NCBI GenBank assembly: GCA_011009095.1
Contig: VTPC01091223.1
Span: 1 to 64,000, forward strand
Direction: 5' to 3'
Length of the DNA: 64,000 nt
From: Ignelater luminosus
Taxonomy: Eukaryota > Arthropoda > Insecta > Coleoptera > Elateridae
The translations under genes were made by a program, and so were the position numbers. The notes under the pieces are model-generated. The model did no database searches and had not been told where the DNA came from. It saw only the letters and a list, made by a program, of their open reading frames with translations. Shown piece after piece: positions 12,131 to 24,300 of this stretch (position 1 is its first letter; every line of letters begins with the position of its first letter).

Positions 12131-15100
12131 TTACGACTTTTCCCACTTCTTAATAATACCTTCAATAATATATTCAATTTGCAATTCTGCAACAAAAGCA
12201 TTGCCGTCGGAAAGTATTATTTGGATCATATATTGACCGCGAGGTACATGAGGTGGAAATCTAGTAAAATCAATGATTCCATTTTTTACCATGTACAATC
12301 CCTGTAAATGTGAAACAAATTTTAAACAGTTTTGTTCACTTTGGTTGTTATTGATTAAATACAACTGTAGTAATACATACCTTTCTGAAAGGACACTCTA
12401 ATTTAAAATTCATAGATGCTCGCAGTGATTCTACCATACCAAAAGGATCCTCCATTATGCTACTACATACATGAACATTCATTTGTATGGGAAATAAGCG
12501 ATATTCATTGCTGGCAAATTTGTATACCTGTGCACTTATCTGAAAAGTGTACCACATTATAATTTATTGCCACTCTAACTTACATGCATGTTATAGATAT
12601 TCATGTAACATAGAATAGGAACAGTAATTACAGAATATGTGTTTTGCAAGCATAACTTTCAGTTACATTTTACATTTCAAAAATTCTGTCTTTGTGTTTT
12701 TGGTCAAAATTAGTAACAAAAGGAATATCCCATCAGTAAGAGTCAGGGAATGACTTTTAAAAGGCTAACCATCCTTAGATGTAAGAATGGACCACCTGAC
12801 AATTCAAATACATTTCAGTTCACCCTTTAAAGTATTATAACAGAACCGAACAAAGAGCAGAAATTTATTAAGGGAAGGTAAGAGTTAATTAGAGCTCATT
12901 AGTAAAATATGCCTGCCTTTCAAGTAGACATATACAGGTCTCTAAGGAACACTTTGTTGCACACTTAAACATCTAAAATGTGCAAAAAGTGTTCAATTAA
13001 CTATTGGATAACTTCCTTGTGAAAAAACCATAACACAAACACCTGTAGATGCTGTTTAGAAATGAAATGATAACCTATGCGTAGGAATTGCATAGCTTCA
13101 GTTTGTTGAATTTTTTATATTTTTGTCTTTTTTTAATTTTCTCATAAGGTATACCTACCTGTGTGTTAGAACTTAGATCCTTTAACATGTGACCATTGCA
13201 GTTAATTACTCTTGTGGTTCTGTTAAACCAATCCAAGCCACACTTGCCATCAGTACTATAAGAATGGTTTACCTTTGTTAAATGAACAATCAGCAGCTTT
13301 ACTGTATAATCATCTTGTTGAAACTGAAACATTGAAGAAACTATAGATGCGTTATCATAATTTAACTTAAATATAAAACAATTCTATCTAAAGAAACTTT
13401 CTTCTTAACTTTATGAGTTAAATATCAAGTGTAGTTCTGCTTCTGCTTTGTAGTGTTGCAGTGCAGATATGATTATTTCTATTGCAAAAGATCTCTGTAA
13501 ACTATTTCAATATGAATAAAGTTTTTAGCAAAGGAACATTCTGAAGAGTATTTTGCATATGTCTAAACTAACCACCAAAAGTTGTTTTGCATTCATAGAT
13601 TTCTTAGTGTTGTTTTTTCTTTGTTATTAAATAATAAACAATTTCTATTCTGTACATATGTATTTCTTACAACATATAAGACATGCTGTTGAAAATTGAA
13701 GAACAAGCAAAAATGACAAAAATGCGATAAAAAATGTCATGTTGTAGATTTTTTGAAAATAAATAGAACAGCAAGACTTTCTGGTATATCTGTTATTGTT
13801 TTCAATGACTGATAAGTGATGCCATTTACTTTTCTAAACTTAAGAGGCAGTATTTTTAATAACTGTTATGGAAATGTGAGAAAAAACTATGAATCTTCTA
13901 ATACAATATATTATCCTAAGGACATGTGCTGAACTTGTGCTTTGGAGAAGTAATGCTTTAATGATTCGATTTGATTATTGAAGAATCAATGCAATACACA
14001 AAACTGTTTAATTTTATTAGCTACAGCTGCTCTAGCTAATATACAAAAGCTAATGATAAACAGCAAAATTCGATTGACTCATCCTCAATGATGATAAGTC
14101 TTTTCACACATTCCATTTTTAAATAAACAAACAAACGAAGAAGAGCAGCAGCAGCAGTGGATAATCGAACAAATAGAAAAACAAAACAAAAAGAAATACA
14201 ATAAAAAAATAATAATGAATTCACTAAACCCATTAGCAAGAAAGCAGAGGAAAGACACGAAACCCTAGAGCAAATTCCACCTCCATCACCTGCAATAGAG
14301 AGTGAAGTGGAGGATTTTAACAAATCATGACATATTAGTACAAAAAAAGGTTGAGTGTGCAATTACAGAAATGAATAATCAACAGGTCAAACTGAATGTA
14401 AGAAATCCCAGTGAATATAAAAGACTAACTGAACTTCTTAACGCGATATACTAACTGTGAATGACATTCGTATGAAGATAAACACACGCGACCAATAAAA
14501 GCAATGTTTAAAAAATTTCTCTGCTACGTTTAAGGGTTTAAGCTAGAAAAAATTATAAAGGATCTCTAACAAAAGGAGTTTAAGATACTGCAAGTAACAA
14601 ACATCCTCAAAAAGGAAAGATAATTCGCCCTTATGTTCATGCTAACCTTCGGTAACTCGGAGGATGTTAACAAAACAAGCAAGCAAGCATTCGGTCGTAC
14701 AAGAAATCAGTGCCATTATTAAGAACAATGCGTTAAAAGTGCGGGTAAACACTTAAATAGAAATTGTACAAATAGTACGAAAATAAAGTGCGTCAACTGT
14801 GGCCAAAACCACCGGGCTAGCGGTAAAACATGTGCAGTCGCAAAGAGAATTCAAAAAATGATAGATGAGAAAACTAAGAAGCCCTCATCTGACAATAAAG
14901 ATGAGATAATTAACAATAAATATACTGATAGAAGAATCTCAACAGCAAGCAACGACTGGGTAAGAATTAAACCTATCAGCGGAAACATCAAAAGAGTCAA
15001 CAGACAGCACAATTTTAAACTATTTAAGAAATCTAAACCAAAAACTAGACTCAGCATTCTATAAAATGAACAGATTAGAAAATACTAGCGCCAGACAGCA

Positions 15101-18100
15101 GTCTAATTAGCTAATTTATGGATAGAAACGGCATCACGATAGTAGAATGGAATGCCAATGGCATTCTTAATCACAACCAAGAAGTACAAGCATTTTCCGC
15201 GATTAGAAATGTAGATGTATTATTCATTGCAAAAACACATTTTACAAAGCAGTCACATATCTATCAACTTTAAAGGATACAACGTCTACCACACTGTCCC
15301 CCTCAGCAAATTATAAAACAAAACAGCAATCACTATGACAGAAGAAATACAGATAACTGCAGTAACTATCCTAACAAGAAGACGCAAAATAACAGTAGCA
15401 TCAGCTTATCTCCCTCCTCGTCATAACTTGAAGAAGCAGGAAGCGAACATTACAAGAGTTAGGCAAAAGCCTTATAGTAGGTAGTGACAAGAATAAAGCT
15501 TAGCGTTCGAATATTAACTACCACACTACCAAAGGGTCTGAACTCTTAAAGGCAATAAAAAGTTGTACTGATAGAGTCATAAAAAAAAGAACCAGATCTA
15601 CTGGACTTTTTTATAACAAAAAGATTTTTCCTAACTGTGTCAAAGTAGAAGATGGTTGTAGTAAAGAACTAACTAGAAAAACAATAGGTACAGATTATTC
15701 GCAAGGAATTAGAATACTAGTTAAAAAGAAAAGAAAAGCGAGAAAACAATGACAAACAACTAAAACGTGAGACCATAAAAATCAGGGACAAATCAATTGG
15801 TAACTATCTTTAAGACCTAACCAGCGATAAGAGCACAGACTATTCATAAATGAAAAACAATCAATGAGCTGAAGATAATAAAGAAAAAACAGAAGCTTTT
15901 GCAAAACACTTCGAACAAGTCTACTTAACAGACAATCGAACTTAGATGATCTGCTATACAAGAAAGCTTAGATAAAGAATTGATAGAACTAACATCACCA
16001 AAAGAAGTCCTCAAAGAAATTTAAGAAAATCTCAGTCCACACAAAACACCAGGCTATGATCTCATCACTGGAGCTGTATTAAAACAACTCTCAAGAAAAG
16101 GGATTGTCGAATTGACAAATCTCTTCAATGCTGCTTTCCGCCTGAAACATATCCCTGGCACATGGAAAGTAGCATAAATAACCATGCTACCAAATCCAGG
16201 AAAAACACCAAATGAAGTGATGTCACATCAACCAATCTCACTATTTCCAATAATGTCGAAAGAGTCAAACCAATATCAGTTTGAATTCCGCAGCCAACAC
16301 TCAACAACAGAGTAAGTCCACCGCATCACAAATATAAAAGAGAAGAGTCTAAAAGAAAAGAAGATCTACGCTTCAACATTCCTTGACCTTGCTCAAGCTT
16401 TTGCCAAGGTTTGGCACATTGAATTAAAGAACAAACTTCGAACCATGCTACCACAAGAATATGCTGAGCTCCTAGAATCCTACATCACAGATAAGCACTT
16501 CCATATCAAGTATGATGATGTCCCACAAGGCAGTGTATTGGGCCCTATACTCTACCTGCTGTGCACGTCCGACATCCTACACGAAGACAACGCTACAATT
16601 GCCACATTTGTTAATAATACAGCAGTATTAGCAACAGGTGACAATATAGAAAAACCAACAACTAAATTGCAAAAGGCCACTGACAGCATGTGAACCAAGC
16701 GATGACATATAAAGCTGAATGAGAACAAATCTGATCATATCAACTTCGCTAACAAGATGAAAGAACTATTTGCCTGTGACGATCAACCACTACCTGATCC
16801 CACGCAAAATATCTCGGCATGATGCTTGACGCAAAATAGCATTGGAAAGAGCACATCAATTAAATATATAATACAAAAGGATGTACTGGCTGATAGGAAA
16901 AATCTAAATTGTCAGTCCATAATAAGCTGTTACTCTACAAACAGTCATTGAAACCGATCTGGATTTATGGCGCAGAACTTTGGGGGTGCGCCTTCAAGAG
17001 CAACATAGATGTAATCCAACGTTATTAAAATAAAGTGCTAGGGAGCTCTGTTCGCGCTCCAAGATACGTTAAAGGCAGTATCATCCATCGCGATCTGCAA
17101 CTATCTACTGTTATAGAAAAAATTAAGCAGAAGCATGAAAACTGGGTACATGATCACCCTAACGTCGAGGTAATCCAACTCCTCGACAACGGTAACGAAA
17201 TAAGAAGATTCATAACAACAAAACCTTTTGAGCTGGTACCATTAAAGGAATAGAAGGAAAGTAGTGTATAAAGTGCGTGGCTAGTGTCAATAAAGCAGAG
17301 CAATGTGTGTGAGTTAGAGCCATTTGACACGGTAATATTTTTTGTATAATATTTCAATGTAAATTTAATTTAAGAAAATTTAAAAACGTATCATACAGCT
17401 TTGTAAAAATTAATTTAAATTTTGAAGCAAAAGTTGAGAATATTTAGAAATCTTTCTATTTATTTTTTAAAAATGCGTCAATATCTGCGCAGAATGCGAA
17501 TTTCTGCAAACACGCTAAAGACTTTTTTCTCTTTAAATTTGCTAATATTATTGTAGCAACACCAGCTCCAGTACAATATAGATCGATATCGTTTATATCC
17601 ATTTTGAGGGTTTCAGAAGTTCCAATAACCCGAATAACAACTTACGAAATTTTTAGGGTTAGAACTGCTAACCACTGTAAACACACTGTACCCGCGAAAT
17701 TCAAACATTAGTCATTTTGGTAATGACAACGCGAGAAAACGCAGGCGCACCAACAGAAATTGACTCATTTTTGAAATTAAATCTATAACCGTGTCATGCA
17801 GGATACATTTCTCACCTTAATTTTGATATTATTTTTCTAGCAAGTTTTTGTCATAAAATTTACAATAAATTTTAAAACATTTTTTATTTGAAAAATATTA
17901 CCGTGTCAAACGGCTCTTATACACAAAACCGAGTGTAGATTTTAAGTATTAGAGCTTAAAAGACTGTCAATGGACATACCTTAATTCTCAAAATTATTTT
18001 AAAAGATTAGGTTAGACTAAAATTACTGTTTGATCAATTTGATCAGTTGTAATGTACAGTGAGCAGCTAAATTATGGAACGAATTAAATAAAACCGTAAT

Positions 18101-20545
18101 AATTTTTTTTATATAAAAACGCCGAGACACGTCGATTTTATTTTGTTTTTTGCCGTTTTTCGCGTGCATCCGATTTTTTACAGGGTGATTCTAAAAAGCT
18201 GCACAAAAAAAAATTATTTTTTTAAATGGAACACCCTGTATATTTCTACAGATTTGGATAAAACCTTGTCTCACAAATACAGTAATGTAGATATTGATGA
18301 GTATATCTTTAATAATAACAAAAATGGAGTCAAGAGTGTTCAATAAACAGAAGGCAAGAAAATAAGTTTAATACATTAAGAACAAACGAATAAATTAAAT
18401 TAAATAGTATTCAACAAACAAAATTAAAATAATTCATTTAAATCAAATCGAGTAAGTGAAGAAATGGGTAGAATTAGTCCAGAGGTCATTCGCAATGTAC
18501 AAGAAGAATGTGTTCATAGGTTTGCTAATTGCCTAGAGGCTGATGGATGGCATTTCCAACATACAGGGTGTTCCATTTAAAAAAAATTTTTTTTTCGTGC
18601 AGCTTTTTAAATTCACCCTGTAAAAAATCGGATGCACGCGAAAAACGGCAAAAAACAAATTTATATCGATTGTCTCGGCGTTTTTATAAAAAAAAATTAT
18701 TACGGTTTTATTTAATTTGTTCCATAATTTAGCCGCTCACGGTATGAATAAAAAAGAGATTTTTCAAGATTGACCATTGACTTGGCAAAAAAGGTTGGTC
18801 TTACATTTTTTTTGTAGAAAGCGTTGCTTTCTAGTAAAATTGGGTTTTTCTAAACCTCTCAAATTCAACAGGATAGGGTAGTTTGATACTCTGTATCTTG
18901 GGAATGATGCATCAATGCACTTTAGGGAAAAGGGTTATATGAATATAACAAAGTAGATTTAATGATCATAACATAGGCGTTCTGTTAGAGATTGGGAACT
19001 TGAATTTTGGCATGTGTTTTTTATTCTATCCATTTTGCAGCAATAAAAGAGGTAGTTAATTCAGTTAACTCCTCAGCATCAATTGCAATTTTGAAATCAC
19101 ATGCCCGGAATAAGAGTGAGGTATTAGGAGGATTAACCTATATTCAAAGCAACTTTTCTTGGTTACCCGAAGAAACTAAAAAATTGGAAACTACCGAAAT
19201 GACTCTTGTAGAATCTTTAACTATTTTGCAAAAGGCAATTAATCTTACAACCAAAGCTTCTGGTGCAATGAAAAGAAAAGAAATGAAAAACTAAAAGCTG
19301 TGTTGCTCAAAAATCCTTCACTAGAACTTTTACATATAACATTGCCAAGATTCACTCACGAGATTTTAGTTCCGTGCCAGATGTAGGAATGCCACCAGAA
19401 CAAATAAGTACTTTGAAACATGCGGCTGTTACTTCCTGTGATGTCGAAAGGTCATTTTCAAATTATAAGCAAATTTATCAGATAAATGTACTAACCTTAC
19501 TAAGAAAAATCTAGAGAAATTACTTCTATGTACCTAGTTGGTTGTACAATAAACAAAATGCTTAGATATATAATATTTAATATGTAGTAATAGTAAGTAA
19601 ACTGAGAATTTTTAAATTGGTTAATTTTCATCTTCCTCCTTTATTATCCAAAAGTGTTCGTAATTTTTGATTAAAAAGGGGTTTATTTCAAAATCGTTTT
19701 GCCTTTAAATGTGGTTTTTTAAAATGAATTTTTATATATTGTGCTTCTCTTTCCTCATTTTCTTTGCCTTTTTGCCTCCCTTTTTTAAGAATTTATTTTA
19801 CCTAACTATCCGGTCTCTAGTAATAACATAATAAATAACAGTAATTATTTACCCATTCTTGCGTTTTTTAAAGTAATGTTTTAAGTGATTCATGAAATTT
19901 GGACAAACCAAACCAAAGTAGAGATGAGCAAAAGGCTTGATACAGCCTTTAACTTTTTGAATGTTAAATTTATTATATTGATTATTATGAATACTGATCC
20001 TATAGATTGACAATAAATAAAATCAAATGGGTTTAAATTGACCAGCAGCAATTATAGAACTAAAGCAGCCAGCAGGTACGTACATAAAAAGACAAAGTAA
20101 ATATTTTGTAAATAAATAAAAGTACACCAGTAATCAGTTTACTTTAGGCCTGCGTCATACATTTGTGCTGAAAGTTCCGATACTTCACTCTGTGCATTTA
20201 TACATTTATCTTTGTCTAACACGTATCATTGCGCTGAATAAGATATGTCGAAACTTGCAACACAAATTAATGACACAAGGCTAAAGTTAACTGATTACTG
20301 GTGTATAAGAAAAAAGAATTTAAAATAGAAATAATAAATCAAGAAAGTGTGTAATAAAATAAAACATTTAAACTTCAGCAGTTAAGTTGTATTAAATTGT
20401 TTCAAATCAATTTTGCATAGAATTCCAATGCATTTATAAATATTTCAGTAACTGAAAAATCTTATAAAACAATTTTACTTACAGCCAAACACTGAATTGC
20501 ACTTAAAAGAACACACGTAAGAAATATCAACCAGATCATGATCAT
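12131..20545 (-). CDS. Secreted DUF1091-like (MD-2-related) insect protein
   Basis: Four minus-strand exons: 20483-20545, 13159-13323, 12381-12539 and 12131-12301 (stop TAA). Every junction falls between codons and every intron has consensus ends (donors GTAAGT, GTAGGT, GTATGT). The product is 185 aa. Exon 1 is a signal peptide starting MIMIWLIFLTCVLLSAIQ. The remaining exons show the DUF1091 pattern: a strand-rich N-terminal half with Cys in KCGLDW and INCNG, then VCSSIMEDPFG, then the diagnostic LECPF-x-K-GLY-x-V block, and PPHVPRGQYMIQI near the end. Members are small secreted insect proteins thought to share the lipid-binding ML/MD-2 fold. Joining exon 1 to exon 2 spans a 7.16-kb intron full of transposons on the opposite strand or unoriented. 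Phase and signal-peptide content support this link, but a transcript would be needed to prove it. The CAD gene lies upstream in the same orientation. Confidence 0.72.
14060..17313 (+). mobile_element. Jockey-clade LINE, near full length but inactive
   Basis: It lies in the first intron of the DUF1091-like gene, in the opposite orientation. ORF1 remnants run from about 14,100, with a Cys-rich zinc-knuckle region near 14,790-14,840 (CVNCGQNH-like). ORF2 starts near 15,118 with an endonuclease motif (ITIVEWNANGILNHNQEV). The RT region includes KTPGYDLITGAVLKQL near 16,050, PISLFPI near 16,230, YQFEFRSQHSTT near 16,275 and [15 protein letters not shown] near 16,517-16,560. The C-terminal Jockey tail HPNVEVIQLLDNGNEIRR sits near 17,154-17,210. 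Stops and frameshifts occur throughout. The copy at 36.2-37.8 kb has the same tail and is probably the same family. Confidence 0.88.
17317..17916. mobile_element. 600-bp MITE with TTA target duplication
   Basis: The ends are inverted repeats of about 26 bp with one mismatch: GAGCC(A/G)TTTGACACGG followed by TAATATTTTT. The element is flanked on both sides by TTA (17,314-17,316 and 17,917-17,919). A TWA duplication with short inverted repeats is typical of PIF/Harbinger non-autonomous elements. No transposase is encoded. It sits directly after the Jockey 3' end. Confidence 0.8.
18057..18742. mobile_element. 686-bp Tc1/mariner-like element with ~180-bp inverted repeats and a transposase tail
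   Basis: The arms 18057-18240 and 18562-18742 are inverted copies that agree over nearly their full length, beginning C(A/C)GTGAGC(A/G)GCTAAATTATGG and ending at an internal ACACCCTGTA. Both sides carry a TA duplication (18,055-18,056 and 18,743-18,744). Near 18,463-18,565 the interior keeps the last residues of a DDE transposase on the + strand (ISPEVIRNVQEECVHRF, then LEADGWHFQHT), so this is an internal-deletion derivative of an autonomous element. The TIRs are unusually long for the class. Confidence 0.85.
18990..19545 (+). pseudogene. hAT-like transposase fragment
   Basis: A 95-codon frame (19,007-19,294) is followed, after a frameshift, by the C-terminal dimerisation-type block AAVTSCDVERSFSNYKQI near 19,420-19,480 and then LEKLLLC. 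The V-E-R-S-F-S core is characteristic of hAT/DUF659-type transposases. There is no N-terminal zinc finger or catalytic core, and no terminal repeats were found. Confidence 0.65.
19546..20124. other. Intron DNA without recognised features
   Basis: This is AT-rich sequence inside intron 1 of the DUF1091-like gene. The frames are short and no repeat ends were seen before the small element at 20,125. Confidence 0.4.
20125..20303. mobile_element. 179-bp MITE with TA target duplication
   Basis: Inverted ends of about 43 bp begin CACCAGTAATCAGTT(T/A)ACTT, with a few mismatches further in. The element is flanked by TA at 20,123-20,124 and 20,304-20,305. It has no coding capacity and would be mobilised by a Tc1/mariner-type transposase. 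It lies in the promoter-proximal part of intron 1 of the DUF1091-like gene. Confidence 0.8.
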
Positions 20546-20554
20546 TACTGATCT

Positions 20555-20560
20555 CACTGC
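20555..20560 (-). promoter_or_regulatory. Initiator (CAGT) of the DUF1091-like gene
   Basis: Reading on the minus strand, GCAGTG places the initiator A at 20,558, 30 bases downstream of the first T of the TATA box. CAGT is the usual arthropod initiator core. It would give a 5' UTR of about 12 bases before ATG 20,545. Confidence 0.55.
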
Positions 20561-20580
20561 CAGAGACACATAACACCAGC

Positions 20581-20588
20581 TATATATA
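20581..20588 (-). promoter_or_regulatory. TATA box of the DUF1091-like gene
   Basis: TATATATA on the minus strand, at the expected -30 distance from a CAGT initiator and just upstream of a signal-peptide start codon. The combination suggests focused, regulated (for example tissue-specific) transcription. Confidence 0.6.
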
Positions 20589-21171
20589 GAGGCTGGTACC
20601 TATGTACGTAAGCAAGGGTAATTCTGAAACCTCGAATAGAATATGCAATAAATGCATTGTTATACTTTTCAGTTTTCTTTTGATTTATTATTAAACATTC
20701 TTGTTAATTACAATTTTTCTTCTGATTTGTTAAATCTAGACAAATCCACAATAATAATATTTCCAATAAGTCTTTAGATTTTTAAGATTGTACCCACATA
20801 GTACAATATTTCTTACGTAATAGTGTTTTTGTGTTGAAAGGAAATAATAATAGATATCTCAGTTTTATGACAATACATTTGCTCTTGTTTTGTATGTGTA
20901 CTATACACAATAAACAGTAATGATCCAGCTGATTAATGCAAAACTCACAAACATTGTGTATCATAAAACCATAAATACAAGCAATTATGATCTTTGCAAA
21001 GCAAAGGAAGTAATCAAAATAAATCACAAATTTCACCTTGAGAATTATGAATATTAGCCATATCTTCAGACTTAAAATAAAAACTGCATTTAAAAATGTT
21101 AATGATTAGAAAACATAAAAGTTCTATCAGTGATGGTCAGACTAAAACAAATTAATCTATAATTTGAGAAA
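20589..21171. other. Spacer between the CAD 3' end and the DUF1091-like promoter
   Basis: The two genes are in tandem on the minus strand, separated by roughly 0.6-0.7 kb of AT-rich sequence with no coding character. An 84-codon frame at 20,782-21,036 is not gene-like. Confidence 0.4.
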
Positions 21172-21177
21172 TTTATT
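21172..21177 (-). promoter_or_regulatory. Candidate CAD polyadenylation signal
   Basis: AATAAA on the minus strand, 132 bases after the CAD stop codon. Position only. Confidence 0.45.
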
Positions 21178-21308
21178 TTTACTTTAAATTGATATTCATT
21201 ATCAGCTTACAATGCTTTTTGACTTGATTTTCTAAGTAAATTACTTCACTAAAAATCTAAAATTTCATAGGCAGGTAATAAGATAGAAATTTACATTTAA
21301 AGCTATAA

Positions 21309-24300
21309 TTAACATCTTCCTAAAACCATTGCCAAGAGAGCCATTCTAACGTACATCCCGCATTCAGCCTGTCGGAAATATGCAGCACGAGGATCTGTAT
21401 CAAATTCAGGACTAATCTCGAACACTCTCGGTAAGGGATGCAACACCACCATTTTCCTCTTGGCACTCGTCATCAATTGTGGTGTTACAATAAAATGTCC
21501 ACATGCCTACAATTTATTATTTACATTTTAACTAACACTTTTTAAATTATCTACCACTTACCCTTTCGTATTCCTCTTGAGTTTCAAAACGTTCTCGTTG
21601 AATCCTCGTCATGTATAAAACATCAGTATCTGGTAAAACAGATTCTAAAGTTGAATACTCTTCCTGTGGAATACCTTTTGATGCTACAAATTGCACAACA
21701 TGGTTGGGCATTTTTAAATTTGGAGGACTAACGTAGCGTAACTGCACATTGTAGAGAGTTAATAATCGAGCTAAAGAATGTACTGTTCTTCCATTCTTCA
21801 AATCGCCTACTAATGTAATCGTTAAACCGTTAACTGTGCCAATCTCTTCCCGAATGGTAAAGATATCCAAAAGCGCTTGAGTTGGATGTTCCCCAATTCC
21901 ATCACCAGCATTTATTAGAGGTTTTCTACAGTGATGAGAAGCTTGCTGCAAAATAAAAAAATAATAAGTAGTTTCCTCAATATCAAAATTGTGTCAAACA
22001 CTTACACGAACAGATCCTGGTGCAGGATGCCTAAGAACCACGACATCAGCATATCCAGCCATGACAGCAATTGAATCCTCCAAAGACTCACCTTTTTTAA
22101 CTGACGAACTGCTCTCGTCCATATGTATCACTTTTCCACCAAGTCTTTGCATAGCAGCAGCAAAACTGCAACTAGTTCGTGTGCTAACCTCATAAAATAT
22201 TGATGCCATAATCTTTCCCTTAAGAATATGATCTAATGGCCGATCTTTCAATACATAAACACGAAACGTTTGAGCTAAATTGAAGATATCATTCAACTGT
22301 TCTTTAGAAAACATATCTACTGATAATATATGTTTTCCTGCTAAACCATGAATATGCATATGGGAATGAGCATTATCAGGAATGTGAGTGAGATTTGGGT
22401 TGCTATCTCCCTTTAATCTTGACAGATTCGTTACGGGTGGTAAAGGAGATATTGTTCTTTGTACTTTTTGATCAAGTCCTTGTGTACCTGAAGCAAAATG
22501 TACTTTAGTAGGTTCTGACAATAGGCGTGAGAATATTTCATTAGTTTGTCCGTCAGTATCATATTCAATCTTATCCATAAATAGATTTGGAGCTGGGGAT
22601 ATAGGACGATCTAAGCCAGAAGATGGACGACTGTCTACTCCCAAACCAAATCCAGTTTTTTTAAGTTGCCATTCACGGACATTTTGACCATAACCTGGTT
22701 GTACTAATACTTGTCCTTCAACATAAGCAACTTCACCACGTAATACAACTCTGTGTACAGACCCACGAATTTTCTTTCCAGCAAATGGAGTCCATTTTGC
22801 TTTACTATAAGGCAGTGCATTTGGTATGACCCATTCCTCATCCATATCTACTTCTACATAAGTATCTGGTTGTTCAGGCAAATTAAATATTCTCTTAGGA
22901 TTACGATGGAATTTATTAACTATGTCATCAATAGTAAGTCTTCCTTCATGAACAGCATTAAGAAGAAGAGGTAGAATGGTTTCCAAGCCAGGAAAACCTG
23001 GAGGTGCTTTATCTCCAGTTTTTTCTTCCAAGGTGTGTGGTGCATGGTCAGTTGCAAAAGTGTCGATAATGTGAATATTATCCCATAGGGCTTTTTGATC
23101 TTCAGGAGTAACTAGAACTGGACGAACTTCACTTTTCGAAGGACCTAAGTAAGATATATCATCTGTTGATAAGAATAAGTGATGAGGAGATACCTCGCAA
23201 GTCACTTTTTGACCTTTTTCTTTAGCAGCTTTAATCATAAGTATCTCTTCTTTTCTAGCAACGTGACAAATATGAATTGGACGATTATGTAGGTTAGCAA
23301 AGAATAAAATTGCAGCGGTTGTAAGTTTTTCTGCGTGCACACATAATGGGGCTTTCTTTGGCCAATTGGTTAAATGTTTCAACCAGACTGTTGTATCTTC
23401 AAGTTTTAAGGTGGTGTATGTTTCATTTAGGTACATTTTTAAAGCAGCTGTTTGTGGGGCCAATTCTGGTATAATAGTGGCATTATCTGAGGAAGCACCC
23501 ATATATATGGCATAATCACAATGAGCATTTTGTTTTGCTATCTTTTGAACCAGTTGTAAAGACTCTTCATCAACCACTGCTGGGTTCGTGTTTGGCATTG
23601 CGCATATCAGTGTAACACCTCCTGCTAAAGCTGCTGATGTACAACTGGAATAATCTTCTTTATGTGTAGCACCCGGTTCTCTAACGTGGACATGTGTATC
23701 GATAAATCCAGGAAGGGTAATTAATTGTCTTGAAGTTATACAATCTATGTGTGTTTTCATTGATGGTGCCTTTCCGATTCGCCTTAAGGCCTAAAATAGA
23801 TTAATTTAATAAAGATTTGTATTGATTAACCATAATTATATTAGCAAACTTACCTCTACTAACATCTTGGCACATTTAACATCTGTAACAAGAGGAATAG
23901 AATAATCTATTGCTAAACGACGTGTACGATAACCATGCGTCATAAATGAAGAAACTCTTCTTGCACCACCATTACGCATAGGTAAATTTATTACCAGATC
24001 AAATTGCTTTTTAGATAAGAATTCGGCTAGAGGTTTGAGTTCACCTTGGCTGGTGATGTCATCAATATTTTCAAAGGTCCATTGAACAGATTCAACCTGG
24101 AAAATTGTTCCATTTAATTTATGGTACTACAATGTATATTCACAAAGAAAAAACAAGAAAGACAATGCTATTTTAGTTAGTTAGCTCATGCTCGAAGTTA
24201 CAAAGATTTTAAGACTCTAAATGGGGAAAAGTCAAGCCATTTATAGCTAACTCAGTTCATTTTATTTTTGAAGTTTTGTTGTACTATCTTGTTCTTTCTA

